DNA of 64,000 nucleotides. Source: Artemisia argyi (Eukaryota; Streptophyta; Magnoliopsida; Asterales; Asteraceae). Location of the stretch: positions 117,415,449 through 117,479,448 of the forward strand of contig CM060696.1 of the NCBI GenBank assembly GCA_030686995.1. Direction: 5' to 3'. Position 1 is the first letter of the stretch. Each line of letters starts with the position of its first letter. Below, in pieces: positions 1 through 11,462 of the stretch. Under the pieces are notes generated by a model. It did no database searches. It saw only the letters and a program-made list of their open reading frames with translations, and had not been told where the DNA came from. The position numbers and the translations under genes are program-made.

Positions 1-636
1 GTAATAAGGTGTGTATCATAGACACACAACAAATGGTTATTGATTCACCATGTCTAATCAACATAAGAATCAACTAGTCCAGAGCAAACGGCTACTGGTA
101 AAGACTTATCAAATCCGTTTATGGTTGATAGTTTACCAAAAACTAGGTTATCAACTCACCATACATCCATGTGATCAAGAGTTGGCTAGTCCATAGAAAA
201 CGGCTAATGGTAAAGACATATCAAATCCGTTGATAGCTGGTAGTTTGCTAAAAACTATGATAAGAGCAGCAAATGTTCATGTTTTATTAACCACTGCTCT
301 TTGATATTTTTGTAAAAAATTTTACCACTGCTAGTTCATCAGTTACCACTGCAAGAGTAATTTTTCCACTGATGACTAGCCGTTACAACTGTTGTGTCAG
401 TAATCTATTTTTTACTAGCCGTTGTAAAAATAACCGTCTTTCCTTATTAATAGGGTAAAATCTTTTGTGAATTATCTTCTTACTTATTATAAATTATTCT
501 TTTTCCAAAGATAATTCTTTCCAAAGATAATTCACATTGCGCAACCTCCTCAAACCCTATTAGTATAAATTTATTATCATACGGCTTGATTTTTATCTTG
601 ATTACTAACACTTTCATTCTCTTTTTCACAAATATC
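1..636 (+). other. Non-coding leader of the Copia-type element, upstream of its env-like ORF
   Basis: No open frame of note. The stretch contains a tandem duplication (35-256) and several copies of the decamer TTACCACTGC or close variants (about 283, 322-331, 343-352). The same decamer recurs inside the downstream ORF and in the LTR at 11463, which ties this stretch to that element. The pol region, expected further upstream, is outside the window. Confidence 0.5.
35..256 (+). repeat. Tandem duplication, about 111-bp unit, two copies
   Basis: Copy 1 starts at 35 and copy 2 at 146. Both run from GGTTAT through an AACGGCTA-TGGTAAAGAC core and ATCAAATCCGTT to AAAAACTA. They are diverged (roughly 80% by eye), so the duplication is old relative to the Athila insertion nearby. 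Confidence 0.75.
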
Positions 637-1526
637 ATGGCGATTCTAAAATTTGTCGAGGAGCACAACCAAGTGGCCTACTTACAAAAGTCAAATGAGA
701 AGAGTGGCCCTGTTTTTCATCAGATTGTGGATTTTCTAAACACAACTCACATAAGGTATGCCTTAACTATTAATCCCACAATCTATGTCTCTCATATCAA
801 ACAGTTCTGGAACACTGTGGAGTCCATAACTCTTAAACAGGGAGACACACAAGAATCTGTGGATGCTCTAAGAGCCACAGTTGATGGGGTAACTATTGAT
901 GTTACTGAGTCATCCTTGAGGAGAATTCTCCAATTGGATGATCTCAATGGTATCATCACATTACCTAATTCAGAAATTTTTACAAATATTGCTTTAATGG
1001 GGTATGATACATCAGATCAAAAAGTCACTTTTAGAAAAGGATGTTTTTGTCCCCATTGGAGATTTTTGATACATACTCTTCTACATTGCCTAAGTCCTAA
1101 GAAAACATCTTATGAACAATTTGCATCAACCATGGCTTATCCTTTGGTTTGTTTGGCAACAAATAGGACTTTCAATTAGTCAAAGTTTATTTTTAATAAT
1201 ATGAAAGGCAATGTAAAGAGTACATATAAATTTTTGATGTATCCAAGGTTTGTGCAAGCAGTGTTAAATGAGTTTCAACTGCGACCTCACAACAGAATTT
1301 ATGAATCTTCCATTCTTAAGCCAAAAGTTTTTCAAAATATGTCTAAGGCTTCAGAACTTTGGAATGGGCAGGTTCATCCACTTTTACCTCAAATGCTTGC
1401 TAAAATTCCTCATGTACAGGGTGAGGATGCATCAATCCCAGTTGCATCTCAAAACACACCCAATATTGTTATTCCACCAATTCAACATACCCCTGCAGTC
1501 ACTCACACTTATGAGAGAAGGTCTAA
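637..1526 (+). pseudogene. 5' half of env-like (post-pol) ORF of a Copia retroelement, disrupted
   Basis: The open frame begins at 586, but the ATG at 637 (MAILKFVEEHNQVAYL) is the likelier start because this family, as I remember it from Asteraceae assemblies, starts with MAFLKF-like residues. The frame has one in-frame TAG at 1177-1179 and then continues as KGNVKSTYKFLMYPRFVQ. At 1527 it is cut by an LTR retrotransposon. The same reading frame resumes at 9327 once the insertion and one target duplication are discounted. In Tanacetum annotations this protein is often fused or adjacent to a Copia pol and is named 'synaptobrevin, longin-like', a label I would not trust. A post-pol position with a coiled coil fits the env-like ORF of Sireviruses. 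Function unknown; no catalytic motif seen. Confidence 0.6.
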
Positions 1527-2977
1527 TGATGAGGCGAAAAATGATCCGTTTTTAGGGGGTTATTTAAGCCCGAATCCGAATTTATTTGATCAAATATTGC
1601 CCTAAATCATTCCTTTTATGATTTTAGGTACTTAGAGAGTGAATTCTGGAAAAGAAACCATTTTGGACGTTTTTGGAGCATAAAAGTGAAGAAAACGGCA
1701 AAGTCTCAATTTTCCATGCTGGGAACAGTAGGTGATGGCGTCAAGAGTAATTCCCTGACGGCGTCAAACCTCAAGAATTAAAATCTGTAGTTCATGAAGG
1801 CGTCAAGAGTTTTCCTGACGGCGTCAAAACCCCAAGAATTAAAATCCGTAGCTGATGACGGCGTCACACACAGGGCGTCAAGAGTAATTTGTGTGACGGC
1901 CTAGGCCTTGACGGCGTCAGAAGTAGATCAAGGCCGTCCGAGGAAGTATTTGGCGGCGAGATGACAGCGTCACATTGTTTGTCTTGACGCCGTCATCCCT
2001 ATTTTCCTATATATAGTTTTCTAGTTTTTCACATTTAAAAAGAGAAGTTTTGGGAGAAACCCTAAAGACGATTTTGGTGTAACTTTACAGGTTTTTCAAG
2101 GGTTCCAACCCCTTGATACCTTGCATGATTAATCAAGATAAGTGTTCTTCTAATTCAATCAATATGTCTATGTGTTGGTTGTCTATATCATGTTCTTGTC
2201 TTGATTCTATCATGTTAGGCTAGATCTCTTTTGTGTTTGCTTAGATCTAATGAAACCTAGGTATTGATTATGTGTTGATTACTTGTTTATTCTTGTCTTG
2301 GATGAATGATTTTATATGTTAGGCTTAAGAAAACTGGCAGATCTCCAAATGGTAACATGCTTGAACGTCTTAAGAAACATGAACCGAGGCGTACTAGGTC
2401 TTTATTGGTTGTATTTAATGCATGAGCCACTGTTTACAATCCCTATAGTTGTGCTGGGCATGGTGTAGGAGGAGATAAGAGCTCATAGAATTGGGGAGTT
2501 ATGTATGCCACCCCATGAATGGTATTAAGGAATACAATCCGTCATCCATACAATTATAACAAGTAATTAACGTGTAAAAGATATCTAGGGAGTAGTGAAA
2601 TCTAAGTAAACACATTTTCTCCAATTACTGCTCTCAACCTTAGTATAATTAGTTTATTTACATTTTTAGTATTTTATTTTGATTGCATCTTAGTTTTGGG
2701 TTAGTTGAATAGCAACTAATTCCGCCAACTCTTTCAAAACCCCGAGATTTTAATTGCTTTCTAAAAAATATAAAAACACAAAAATAATCATCCCTCACCT
2801 TTAGAACTAGTAATTTAGGTTTTCTAATCCTAGCGACACTATTCCTAAGCTGAACGATCAATCCCCCGGTACTTGTCACTATACTATACTACAACGATCA
2901 GGTACACTGCCTGGTGGGGGTTGTAAGCTTCTCGAGATCCCTCGAGAGGTAAAGCCTGTTGCGATTCCCACGCATCA
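1527..2977 (+). repeat. 5' LTR of element A1
   Basis: 1451 bp, TGATGAGG...GCATCA. U3 holds a palindrome array and ends in a TATA box at 2009-2016; R should begin near 2040. A 73-residue minus-strand ORF in the U5 part recurs unchanged in the other LTR and has no recognisable domain, so I do not call it a gene. Confidence 0.93.
1733..2016 (+). promoter_or_regulatory. LTR promoter: TGACGGCGTCA palindrome array followed by TATA box
   Basis: Exact copies of TGACGGCGTCA (or its complement TGACGCCGTCA) lie at 1756-1766, 1816-1826, 1856-1866, 1909-1919 and 1985-1995. Degenerate copies include TGATGGCGTCA (1733) and TGACAGCGTCA (about 1962). TATATATAG follows at 2009. TGACG is the core bound by TGA-class bZIP factors, so an enhancer role is plausible but inferred. 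Confidence 0.7.
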
Positions 2978-2983
2978 AGTTTT

Positions 2984-3002
2984 TGGCGCCGCAGCCCGGG
3001 GA
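2984..3002 (+). other. Primer-binding site, tRNA-Asp type (A1)
   Basis: TGGCGCCGCAGCCCGGGGA starts 7 bases after the LTR. The complement of the plant tRNA-Asp 3' end is TGGCGCCGTTGCCGGGGA, the usual Athila primer. Here the middle differs and there is one extra C. Confidence 0.8.
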
Positions 3003-3149
3003 ATAGTTATTGTCTAGGTTAGGATTTCTTTTTATTAGGTCTACTTGCTAGATTCCTTTCTAGTAAGATTTTATTTTTTATTTTTAGGTCTTCTTTAGTC
3101 TATCTTATTTCTTCGTGCCTTTGTTCGTAACTCTTTACCATCCGACATC

Positions 3150-5387
3150 ATGGAAGGTGGTAACATCTTTGCACCCGTTATTCCACCACAACAAAACCCA
3201 CCATTAGAACCCCTTAGGCCCCGAACCTTAGGAGAGTATTCCCGACCTAGCCACCAAGGCTACCGAAACACCATTGAGCTCACCGGAGACAATGTGACCC
3301 CCTTGCGATCCGACACCATCCGGTTGGTGCAAAGCGGATGTGCATTCCATGGACTTCGTTCCAAAGATCCAAACCAACATCTTAAGGACTTTCTCAAAAT
3401 CGTAGATTCCATAGACCTAGGTGTTGAAACTAGAGAGACGACCCGTTTACGCCTATTCCAATTCTCTCTACGGGATCAAGCTAGTCAATGGCTTGAGCGT
3501 TTACCCGCGGGATCCATCACCACATGGGATGATCTCACCACTCGTTTCCTTGCTCAATTTTTCCCACCGGGGAGAACTACTAAGCTTAGGAATGACATCT
3601 TGATGTTCCAACAACGTCAAAATGAATCTCTCTATGAAGCATGGACTCGTTTCAAGGACTTACTCCAAAAAGTCCCTCATCATGGCATAGATCTTTGGCT
3701 CCAAGTCCAAATTTTTTATGACCATATCGACATCTCCACGAGGCGAGCCATTGACCAATCGGCCGGTGGTAAGCTACGTGATCTTAGTGCGGAACAATCA
3801 TGGGAACTCATAGAAGATCTTGCTCTCTATGACAACGAAAGTTGGAACGATCCCCGTGACTTGAACAAAACGGTCAAGGCAATATCTTTGCCTTCGAACA
3901 ACTCTAGCACTCCCGACCGTAGGATCATGGAACTTTAAGACCAAGTCAAGTTTCTCATGAAATCTTACGATGCTTCTAAGCCTTCAAGCCAAGTGAACAA
4001 AATCACTTCTTCATGCGAATTATGTAGTGGTCCCCATGACACTCGTGATTGTGTGGAACTCCCCGGAACAGCTTTTGCGGACTACGCATCCACGCGTACC
4101 GACGAAGCGGGAGATAAGTGGTACACTTTCAAGCCCGAGCCAAACCCTTACGGTGATTCATACAACCCCTCATGGAAAAATCACCCAAACCTTAGGTGGA
4201 AACAAAATCAACCCAATTCTTCCAATCCGCCTAATCGCTACCAACCAAACGGTCCACCATCCAACCGTACTTTCAACAACAATCCTTCTAACAACTATGG
4301 TAGTACCAACAATCTTGAAGGATTGATGTCAAAGTTCATGGCATCTCAAGAAGCTCGCATAGCTAGGTTCGAAACCGAATTCAACCAACAACAAACGGAG
4401 ATGACCAACAAGATTGACAACTTGTTGAAAGCCCTCAACAACCAATCGTTAATCACACCTAGGAAGGACACTAGGGACACCAATAGTGGAAGCCAAATTA
4501 AGGATCCCTCATCATCCAAACATGTCCACTTTGTCAATGTTGTCACCATTAATCCGATAGATAAGAAGATAGAGGAGAGCGACAAGGATGAAGTTAGAGT
4601 AGAAGCCGATAGTAAGGATGAGAGTAGGGAAGTTGAGGTTAATAAGGATGAGGAATTAGAGGAGGTAGAACCTATAGAAGAATACTTTGATAAGTTGCCA
4701 ACCAAGGAAGAATGGGAATACCATAAGGAGTTATTCGATAGTCCCGAGAGAACATATATCTTTGGCACACCCCTTATCAAAATGGGAGACCCCTCTAACA
4801 TTAACATCCCATGCAATATCGGGCACATGCATATATGGAAAGCTTACATCGACCTTAGATCCCCCGTGAACATCATGACTAGGACTTATTACAATTGGGT
4901 GATGAAGAAGCAACTCAATTTTAGGATGATGCCCGGTAAGAATCTGATAAGTAATTTTGCAGGAAGAGTGAAGGGACTGCATGTGATTATAGGGAATCTC
5001 ACTTATGAGATCGATTTTATGATAGTTGAGGACACTCGTCCGGTGATTGATGCTTGCCTAAGCCAAATAATATTCGGAAAACCATTTGTTGAGGCCACTA
5101 GGATGAGTTATGATCCGACTTTAGGGATAGTTAGATTCAAGAAAGAGAATGATGAGGTTGCTTATCAAATGCCCTACAAGATCGAACAATACCGCCTTCT
5201 CTCTAATTTCGAAAAGGAACATAAGCAAGCGGCTTATTATAGGAATGAGGAGGATAGACGTAGGGGAGTAGAATATGTAAAGAATAGGATGCTTGGTTTC
5301 TACAAAGAGTGCTTGCAACTAGGTCCGGAATACAAAACTGGTTTAGAAGACGACCTAGAGAGTGGAACCAATGATGAAATCACGTAG
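3150..5387 (+). pseudogene. Gag-protease-like polyprotein of A1, one in-frame stop
   Basis: A single frame of about 745 codons is interrupted by TAA at 3936-3938, where element A3 has GAG. Start is ATG in CATCATGG. Gag core (retrotransposon gag domain) lies at residues about 85-185, including FQFSLRDQASQWLERLP and FFPPGRTTKLRNDI. Then come a zinc knuckle of form C-x2-C-x3-H-x4-C (CELCSGPHDTRDC, about residue 290), an Asn/Pro-rich linker, a Glu/Lys-rich acidic stretch and, from about residue 565, a retropepsin-like region (AYIDLRSPVNIM ... FGKPFVEATRMSYDP). The catalytic triad reads D-L-R-S instead of the D-[ST/L]-G-[AS] expected, so protease activity is probably lost. Expected role: capsid assembly in the cytoplasm around the element RNA. 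No pol follows. Confidence 0.85.
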
Positions 5388-7868
5388 TAGCCCATAACCT
5401 TGAGTCTAGCTACAAGACTCGTAAATAAAGAAAAGCGCTTCTTGGGAGGCAACCCATGTTTGTGTGATTTTATTTGTTTGATTGTTATTTGCTTTCGTAT
5501 GCATCTTTATTTTTATTGTTGGTTGATCATGTTTCTCAATTAAAAAGTGGAAATACTTTACTTTGTTGTTTAGCCTAGTCTTAACTCCACCTAGAAGTAT
5601 TTTTGCAAAAGATAAGTGTAAGGGGAAACCCCAAATATGTTTTTAAGAAACAAACCAATCATGATTCTCCACAATAATAAATGAGCATGTATATTCGTAT
5701 TTGTTAGAGTCAAATGCTTGTATTGAGTCATAATGAAGTTTTGCAGGATTTTCCAGGAAGTAGGACCAAGTTTTTCCAGAAATTTTCCGGAAACTTAACA
5801 TAAGAATTTCTGCAGGTCCATTCTGACGGCGTCAGAGGTTTACTCTTGACGGCGTCAAGAGTTAAAATCTGGAAATTTCACCGGTTTTGTTTTTCTAACG
5901 GAGTCTTATGGTTTTTGTGAATTATTATGTTTTATAATCTCCAGGAGATCTGCAAACTTCATTCCACAAGCATTATATCTTACTTTGTTTTCTAGGATTT
6001 AGAAACTTATATAGGATGCCGCCGATTTTACGCGAGGTTGTCTTGTCTATTTTGTCAGGATTTACAGGTTATGTTCGACAAGGAGATGATTTATATTCTG
6101 GAAGGGAAGCTTTGATTGTTCATTTTCTTGGAGGAAGATTTAACCTGGCCAACCTATAATCCATACCGAGCGAATCAGGGGAGTATTTGATTTCATTCTC
6201 TTTACTTTTTCACTTTTACATTCTTTACTTGAACATTGGGGACAATGTTCATCTTAAGTGTAAGGGGAGGGTAAAAAGATGATACCTTACATATGCACTT
6301 TCGCTTGAGTTTGTTTTGTTTGATAGTAGATGTGTAATAAAACTATGAGAAATACTTGTTAGTGCAATTTTAGCGCCAAATTTAAAATTTTTTACAACAT
6401 TTAGGAGTGAAACTTTAGCCATAACAAGCATCTCATGGATAGGAGATTGTATGACTAGCACATAACCGTATATTCAGAAAAATTTTCCACCCAAATATGT
6501 GAGGTTCGCCTTTAGATTTGATAGGAAAAGCACTCATTATTAGTGCTTATGAGTGTACCGGTAGCATTTAGATTCTAGAACTTGCGTTAGTGATGCATCT
6601 CGAGACCGCTAGTGAGACTACATTCGTGTAGTAGGATTTACTACATGATAAGAGGCATTAGGATCACCCTTGTGTTAAACACGTATCATAATTACTTGAC
6701 CATTTAAGTCATATTACTTGGCTAGTTAAGTCAACTAATTTTTTTTCCTACACCCTTAGCGTTGTACTCATTTTTAGTACACGATACCCCTAGTACACCC
6801 CTCCGAGCCTATCTTTTCGTTTCTAACTTTAAGCATTTTACTTAAAGGAAGAACTTGTTACACCCCACTTAAATGTACAACCAAATCGCCTTAGCCTTCC
6901 GTGTATGCGCTAATTTTTAGTGCATTATTGTTAATTGTTAAACCCTAAGTTAACTTTCTAATTGATTACATGGTTGCTAAGTCGAGTCATATCCTTGTAC
7001 ATATTGTTTTGGGACGATTGGGACTCATGGGTAAAGTACTTATTTTATGGAGTAATGGGGAAGAACATCATTTATTACCCCCATATGTACGTTAATCTTA
7101 AAAGTGCTCCAAGTGTTTTGATTTTCTTAATTCGAGTCATTAGATTAATTTAATGTAAAGTATGTAAAAATTCAAGTGTAAGGGAAATTTACATTCCCTA
7201 TGATGTATTATTTTGGATGGTAGGGTAAGAGTGTATGCAACAAAAAAATTAAAAAAAAAAAAAAAAAATTGAAAAAAAAAAATAAAAAAAAGAAAAAAAA
7301 AAAAGAGAGAAAAAAACATACGGACTACCATCCCCTTTTTATTCTATGTTCATTTTATGTTTTTGTTATTTTTCATTTTTTAGCTTAAGTCGAGTCGAGT
7401 CTTGGCTTAGCAACGCCATATTGTACATGTAATTAACTAAGATTGTTAACTCGCCACCAGTAAAACTTCCTTTATCCAACAAAACCGTGTAATTCATATC
7501 CCTATACCTAACGTTACAACCCTTTAAAAGACCTCTTTGATAGTTTATCCTAGGTGCTTACGCCATGTGGTGGAGGTTTGATCCTTTCCCAAGCATATGG
7601 TAATCTATTTTGCTATGACAGGTAGTGAGAGATATCTTCCGTTTCCATATTGTAATTTACACTTTATTACACCCGAGAGATGTGAGTATCTAAACACTAT
7701 TTGTGAGGTGCTTGTATATGACCTCCGTGCTTGTCTATTGGTCTTTAGTGGAACGATTATTTGTTGTAATTACTTTTATATTAGTGTTAAATAACCCCTA
7801 ACTTGTATTTTGAGTAGAATAAAAGCGCATTTGCTTGAGGACAAGCAAATCTCAAGTGTAAGGGTATA
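5388..7868 (+). other. Non-coding 3' half of A1 with repeated polypurine-like motifs
   Basis: No coding frame is supported. It holds four copies of an AAGTGTAAGGG[GA] motif (5614, 6256, 7174, 7854), two TGACGGCGTCA palindromes (5824-5834, 5847-5857), and an A-rich tract (about 7241-7314) framed by the inverted pair GTATGC/CATAC. The last AAGTGTAAGGG (7854-7864), just before the LTR, is the best polypurine-tract candidate. The same layout recurs in A2 and A3. Confidence 0.75.
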
Positions 7869-9321
7869 TGATGAGGCGAAAAATGATCCGTTTTTAGGGG
7901 GTCATTTAAGCCCGAATCCGAATTTATTTGATCAAATATTGCCCTAAATCGTTCCTTTTGTGATTTTAGGTACTTGGAGAGTGAATTCTGGAAAAGAAGC
8001 CATTTTGGACGTTTTTGGAGCATCAAAATGAAGAAAATGGCAAAGTCTCAATTTTCCATGCTGAGAACAGTAGGTGACGGCGTCAAGAGTAATTCCCTGA
8101 CGGCGTCAAACCTCAAGAATTAAAATCCGTAGTTCATGAAGGCGTCAAGAGTTTTCCTGACGGCGTCAAAACCCCAAGAATTAAAATCCGTAGCTGATGA
8201 CGGCGTCACACACAGGGCGTCAAGAGTAATTTGTGTGACGGCCTAGGCCTTGACGGCGTCAGAAGTAGATCAAGGCCGTCCGAGGAAGTATTTGGCGGCG
8301 AGGTGACGGCGTCACATTGTTTGTCTTGACGCCGTCATCCCTATTTTCCTATATATATAGTTTTCTAGTTTTTCACATTTAAAAAGAGAAGTTTTGGGAG
8401 AAACCCTAAAGACGATTTTGGTGTAACTTTACAAGTTTTTCAAGGGTTCCAACCCCTTGATACCTTGCATGATTAATCAAGATAAGTGTTCTTCTAATTC
8501 AATCAATATGTCTATGTGTTGGTTGTCTATATCATGTTCTTGTCTTGATTCTATCATGTTAGGCTAGATCTCTTTTGTGTTTGCTTAGATCTAATGAAAC
8601 CTAGGTATTGATTATGTGTTGATTACTTGTTTATTCTTGTCTTGGATGAATGATTTTATATGTTAGGCTTAAGAAAACTGGCAGATCTCCAAATGGTAAC
8701 ATGCTTGAACGTCTTAAGAAACATGAACCGAGGCGTACTAGGTCTTTATTGGTTGTATTTAATGCATGAGCCACTGTTTACAATCCCTATAGTTGTGCTG
8801 GGCATGGTGTAGGAGGAGATAAGAGCTCATAGAATTGGGGAGTTATGTATGCCACCCCATGAATGGTATTAAGGAATACAATCCGTCATCCATACAATTA
8901 TAACAAGTAATTAACGTGTAAAAGATATCTAGGGAGTAGTGAAATCTAAGTAAACACATTTTCTCCAATTACTGCTCTCAACCTTAGTATAATTAGTTTA
9001 TTTACATTTTTAGTATTTTATTTTGATTGCATCTTAGTTTTGGGTTAGTTGAATAGCAACTAATTCCGCCCACTCTTTCAAAACCCCGAGATTTTAATTG
9101 CTTTCTAAAAAATATAAAAACACAAAAATAATCATCCCTCACCTTTAGAACTAGTAATTTAGGTTTTCTAATCCTAGCGACACTATTCCTAAGCTGAACG
9201 ATCAATCCCCCGGTACTTGTCACTATACTATACTACAACGATCAGGTACATTGCCTGGTGGGGGTTGTAAGCTTCTCGAGATCCCTCGAGAGGTAAAGCC
9301 TGTTGCGATTCCCACGCATCA
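7869..9321 (+). repeat. 3' LTR of element A1
   Basis: 1453 bp, same termini as the 5' LTR, followed directly by the target duplication TCTAA. The palindrome array and TATA box are conserved. Here the degenerate TGACAGCGTCA of the left LTR reads TGACGGCGTCA. Confidence 0.93.
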
Positions 9322-11373
9322 TCTAAACAGCCAACTTCTCTCATCTCAACATTGCATGTTGCTGAGCCATTTGGTTTAGGAACAAGCAGTGGTGGTTCAA
9401 GGCTTCATCCTAGTCCAACTAGGGAAGTGCCTGAATCAATGCCTCATGATTCACCTCTCCCAGCAGGTTACACAGCTGGAAGTGATGAAGGTAGTGTGTC
9501 ACAAAATGAATTGATGGATATTTGTACCAAATTAGTCAAGCAGGTTCAAACTCTGGAGAAAGATCTGGCTCAGATTAAAGAACAACATGCCACAGAGCTG
9601 AATCAATTGAAGGATGAGATTCACACATTGCAGAATGAAGTTGAGAATCTCAAGAAGAAAAGATCTCAGGTTGTTTTATCATCATCTTCACCTTCAGATG
9701 AGTTTTCTGCAAGTTCTAGTAAGGTTTTGGGAGATTCTTCCAAACAGGGGAGGAAAATAGATGCAGAGCTTAAATGGAGGAGTAAAAGTTTTGATAAAGA
9801 CTTTGCTATGCTTAGTGATTCTGATGATGCTCAAGCAAAAGATGATGATGCTGAGATTGAGGGGAGGAAATTGGATTTTGAAGATATGGATGCTGATGCA
9901 GGTTTTAACTTTGATGATTTAGTTGGAACTGCTCAACCAATTTCCACTGAAGCAGAACAAGTTCCCACTGATCAACAACTTACCACTGCAAGTAAAAATG
10001 TTCCCACTGCTAGTCAAGAAATTACCACTGCAGAGGAAGAAGCTGCCAGAAGAAGATCAGTTAAAGGAAAGGCTATTGAAATTGCTTCAGATAAAGAGAC
10101 AAGAAAGATTTCTAAGTTTGAACAAGCTCAGATTGATTTTGATGCAAGGTTAGCAGAGCAAAAACAAGCTGAAGAGTATGAAAGAAAGAAAAAGATTAAA
10201 GAAGATGAAGTTGCTAGCTTTATGGAAGCAACTAGGTTGGATAAACTTGAAGTTGTTATGGCAGAACCTATTTCAAGTGTCTCACCAACTGTCATGTATG
10301 AGAAACCTCCAGAGTTTACCTATGTGCCTACAGAAGAAGAGATTGATTATTTGATTAACAATGATCAAATAATTAGGAAGAAGGCTATTGAATTGATTGC
10401 AAATACAACCTTGGATGAAGAACAAAGGTCTGCTCAACTTAAAGATTTCATTCTAATGAAAAATCAGCAGGCTCTTGACCAAATCATTGGAGTTGCTAGA
10501 AAAGGTCAAAAGAAGCCAAGGAAACTTACAAAGGCACAAATTATTTCTGAGATGAAGACTTTTTGTTGTCATGTTGGTAATATGAAGATGGGTCAATTCA
10601 AAGGAATGTCACATGATCAGATTGAAGGTATTTACAACAGTATCAAAAGACAAGATAGTAACTTCATTCCAATGGATCAAGAACCATTATCTATGAAGAC
10701 AAAAAGGACTGGAGTGAGTCTTGAATCTAAAGAAGCAAAGAAGTTGAAGACTCAGAAATCATCTCGAGAAGAAGAAGGTCCTAGCAAGTTGACTAAAGAG
10801 CAAGTTACAAACATGTTGTTCATAGAAACTGATGTGCTAAACATTGAACCTCTACAAGCAAAATATCCAGTAGTTGGTTGGGAAATCTTTTCTGATAATT
10901 TTGGTGCTGCTTGGAAGATCATCAGAAATGGAAATGTCACAAATATTTGTAGAGACTTTGAAGACATTGTTAGATGCTGTGATAGAGAAGATTTGGATAC
11001 CTTGTGGAAAATTGTTCAAGATCAGTTTAAGAAGGAAGAACTTGTTGATGTCAAAGCTAAGGAATTATGGGTTCACTTTAGAAGATTATTTGAACCTGAT
11101 CCAAGTGATAGGTATTGGAGATTTGAAGCTCATAGTACAAGAACTTTGTGGAAATTCTATGATTTAAGTTCTGTACATCATGTTTCTACTCAAGATGGAG
11201 TTGATGTTTTTATGCTGGCTGAGAAAGAATATCCATTGAGAGCTGGAGTATTAACAGTGATGTTGTCAGAGAAGCTTAGGTGTTGGGAAAGAACTGAAGT
11301 CATAGATGATTTACTGCAAAGGATTTATGATCAAAGTGTGAGAGCTGATAGAGAGTTAAGAAGAAGAAGATAA
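9322..11373 (+). pseudogene. 3' half of the env-like ORF, coiled-coil protein
   Basis: Continuation, in the same frame, of the ORF broken at 1526 (first base of the second target copy is 9322). The frame runs open to TAA at 11371-11373. Features: a Ser/Pro-rich start; a strong coiled coil at about 9511-9660 (LVKQVQTLEKDLAQIKEQ ... NEVENLKKK); acidic Asp/Glu stretches; a Thr-Thr-Ala-Ser-type repeat (about 9930-10040); a charged helical segment (EQKQAEEYERKKKIKED); and a conserved C-terminal part (YPVVGWEIF ... MLAEKEYPL) that I recognise from Tanacetum relatives. No signal peptide or transmembrane helix is evident, so an envelope function is not supported by the sequence itself. Confidence 0.65.
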
Positions 11374-11444
11374 GTGTTTGGAAGAATTCCCATATCCTCA
11401 TGTTTATTGATTACTTGAAGAAACTTATTGATTTATGTGTTAAT

Positions 11445-11461
11445 AATAAGTTAGGGGAGGA
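11445..11461 (+). other. Polypurine tract of the Copia element
   Basis: AATAAGTTAGGGGAGGA lies directly before an LTR starting TGTTGGGA. Confidence 0.65.
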
Positions 11462-11462
11462 T

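Larger units (their letters stand above)
1527..9321 (+). mobile_element. Complete pol-less Athila-like LTR retrotransposon (element A1)
   Basis: Two near-identical LTRs (1527-2977 and 7869-9321) begin TGATGAGG and end CATCA. They are flanked by a perfect 5-bp target duplication TCTAA (1522-1526 and 9322-9326). A tRNA-Asp-type primer site follows the left LTR and a polypurine tract precedes the right one. The 4.9 kb interior encodes only a Gag/protease-like frame. There is no reverse transcriptase, RNase H or integrase frame, so it must be mobilised in trans. This matches the TR-GAG class of non-autonomous plant elements. The LTRs differ at only a handful of bases (for example A/G at 1610/7952 and a 2-bp TA length change at the TATA run), so insertion was recent. 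Confidence 0.93.

Noticed and set aside
586..636. Upstream ATG of the env-like ORF
   Set aside because: Adds 17 hydrophobic residues not expected in the family. A signal peptide was considered, but the relatives I recall start at the MAxLKF position.
2658..9223. Identical 73-residue minus-strand ORFs in both A1 LTRs (2658-2879, 9002-9223)
   Set aside because: The identity only reflects LTR identity. The frame is broken in the related A2 and A3 LTRs and has no domain.
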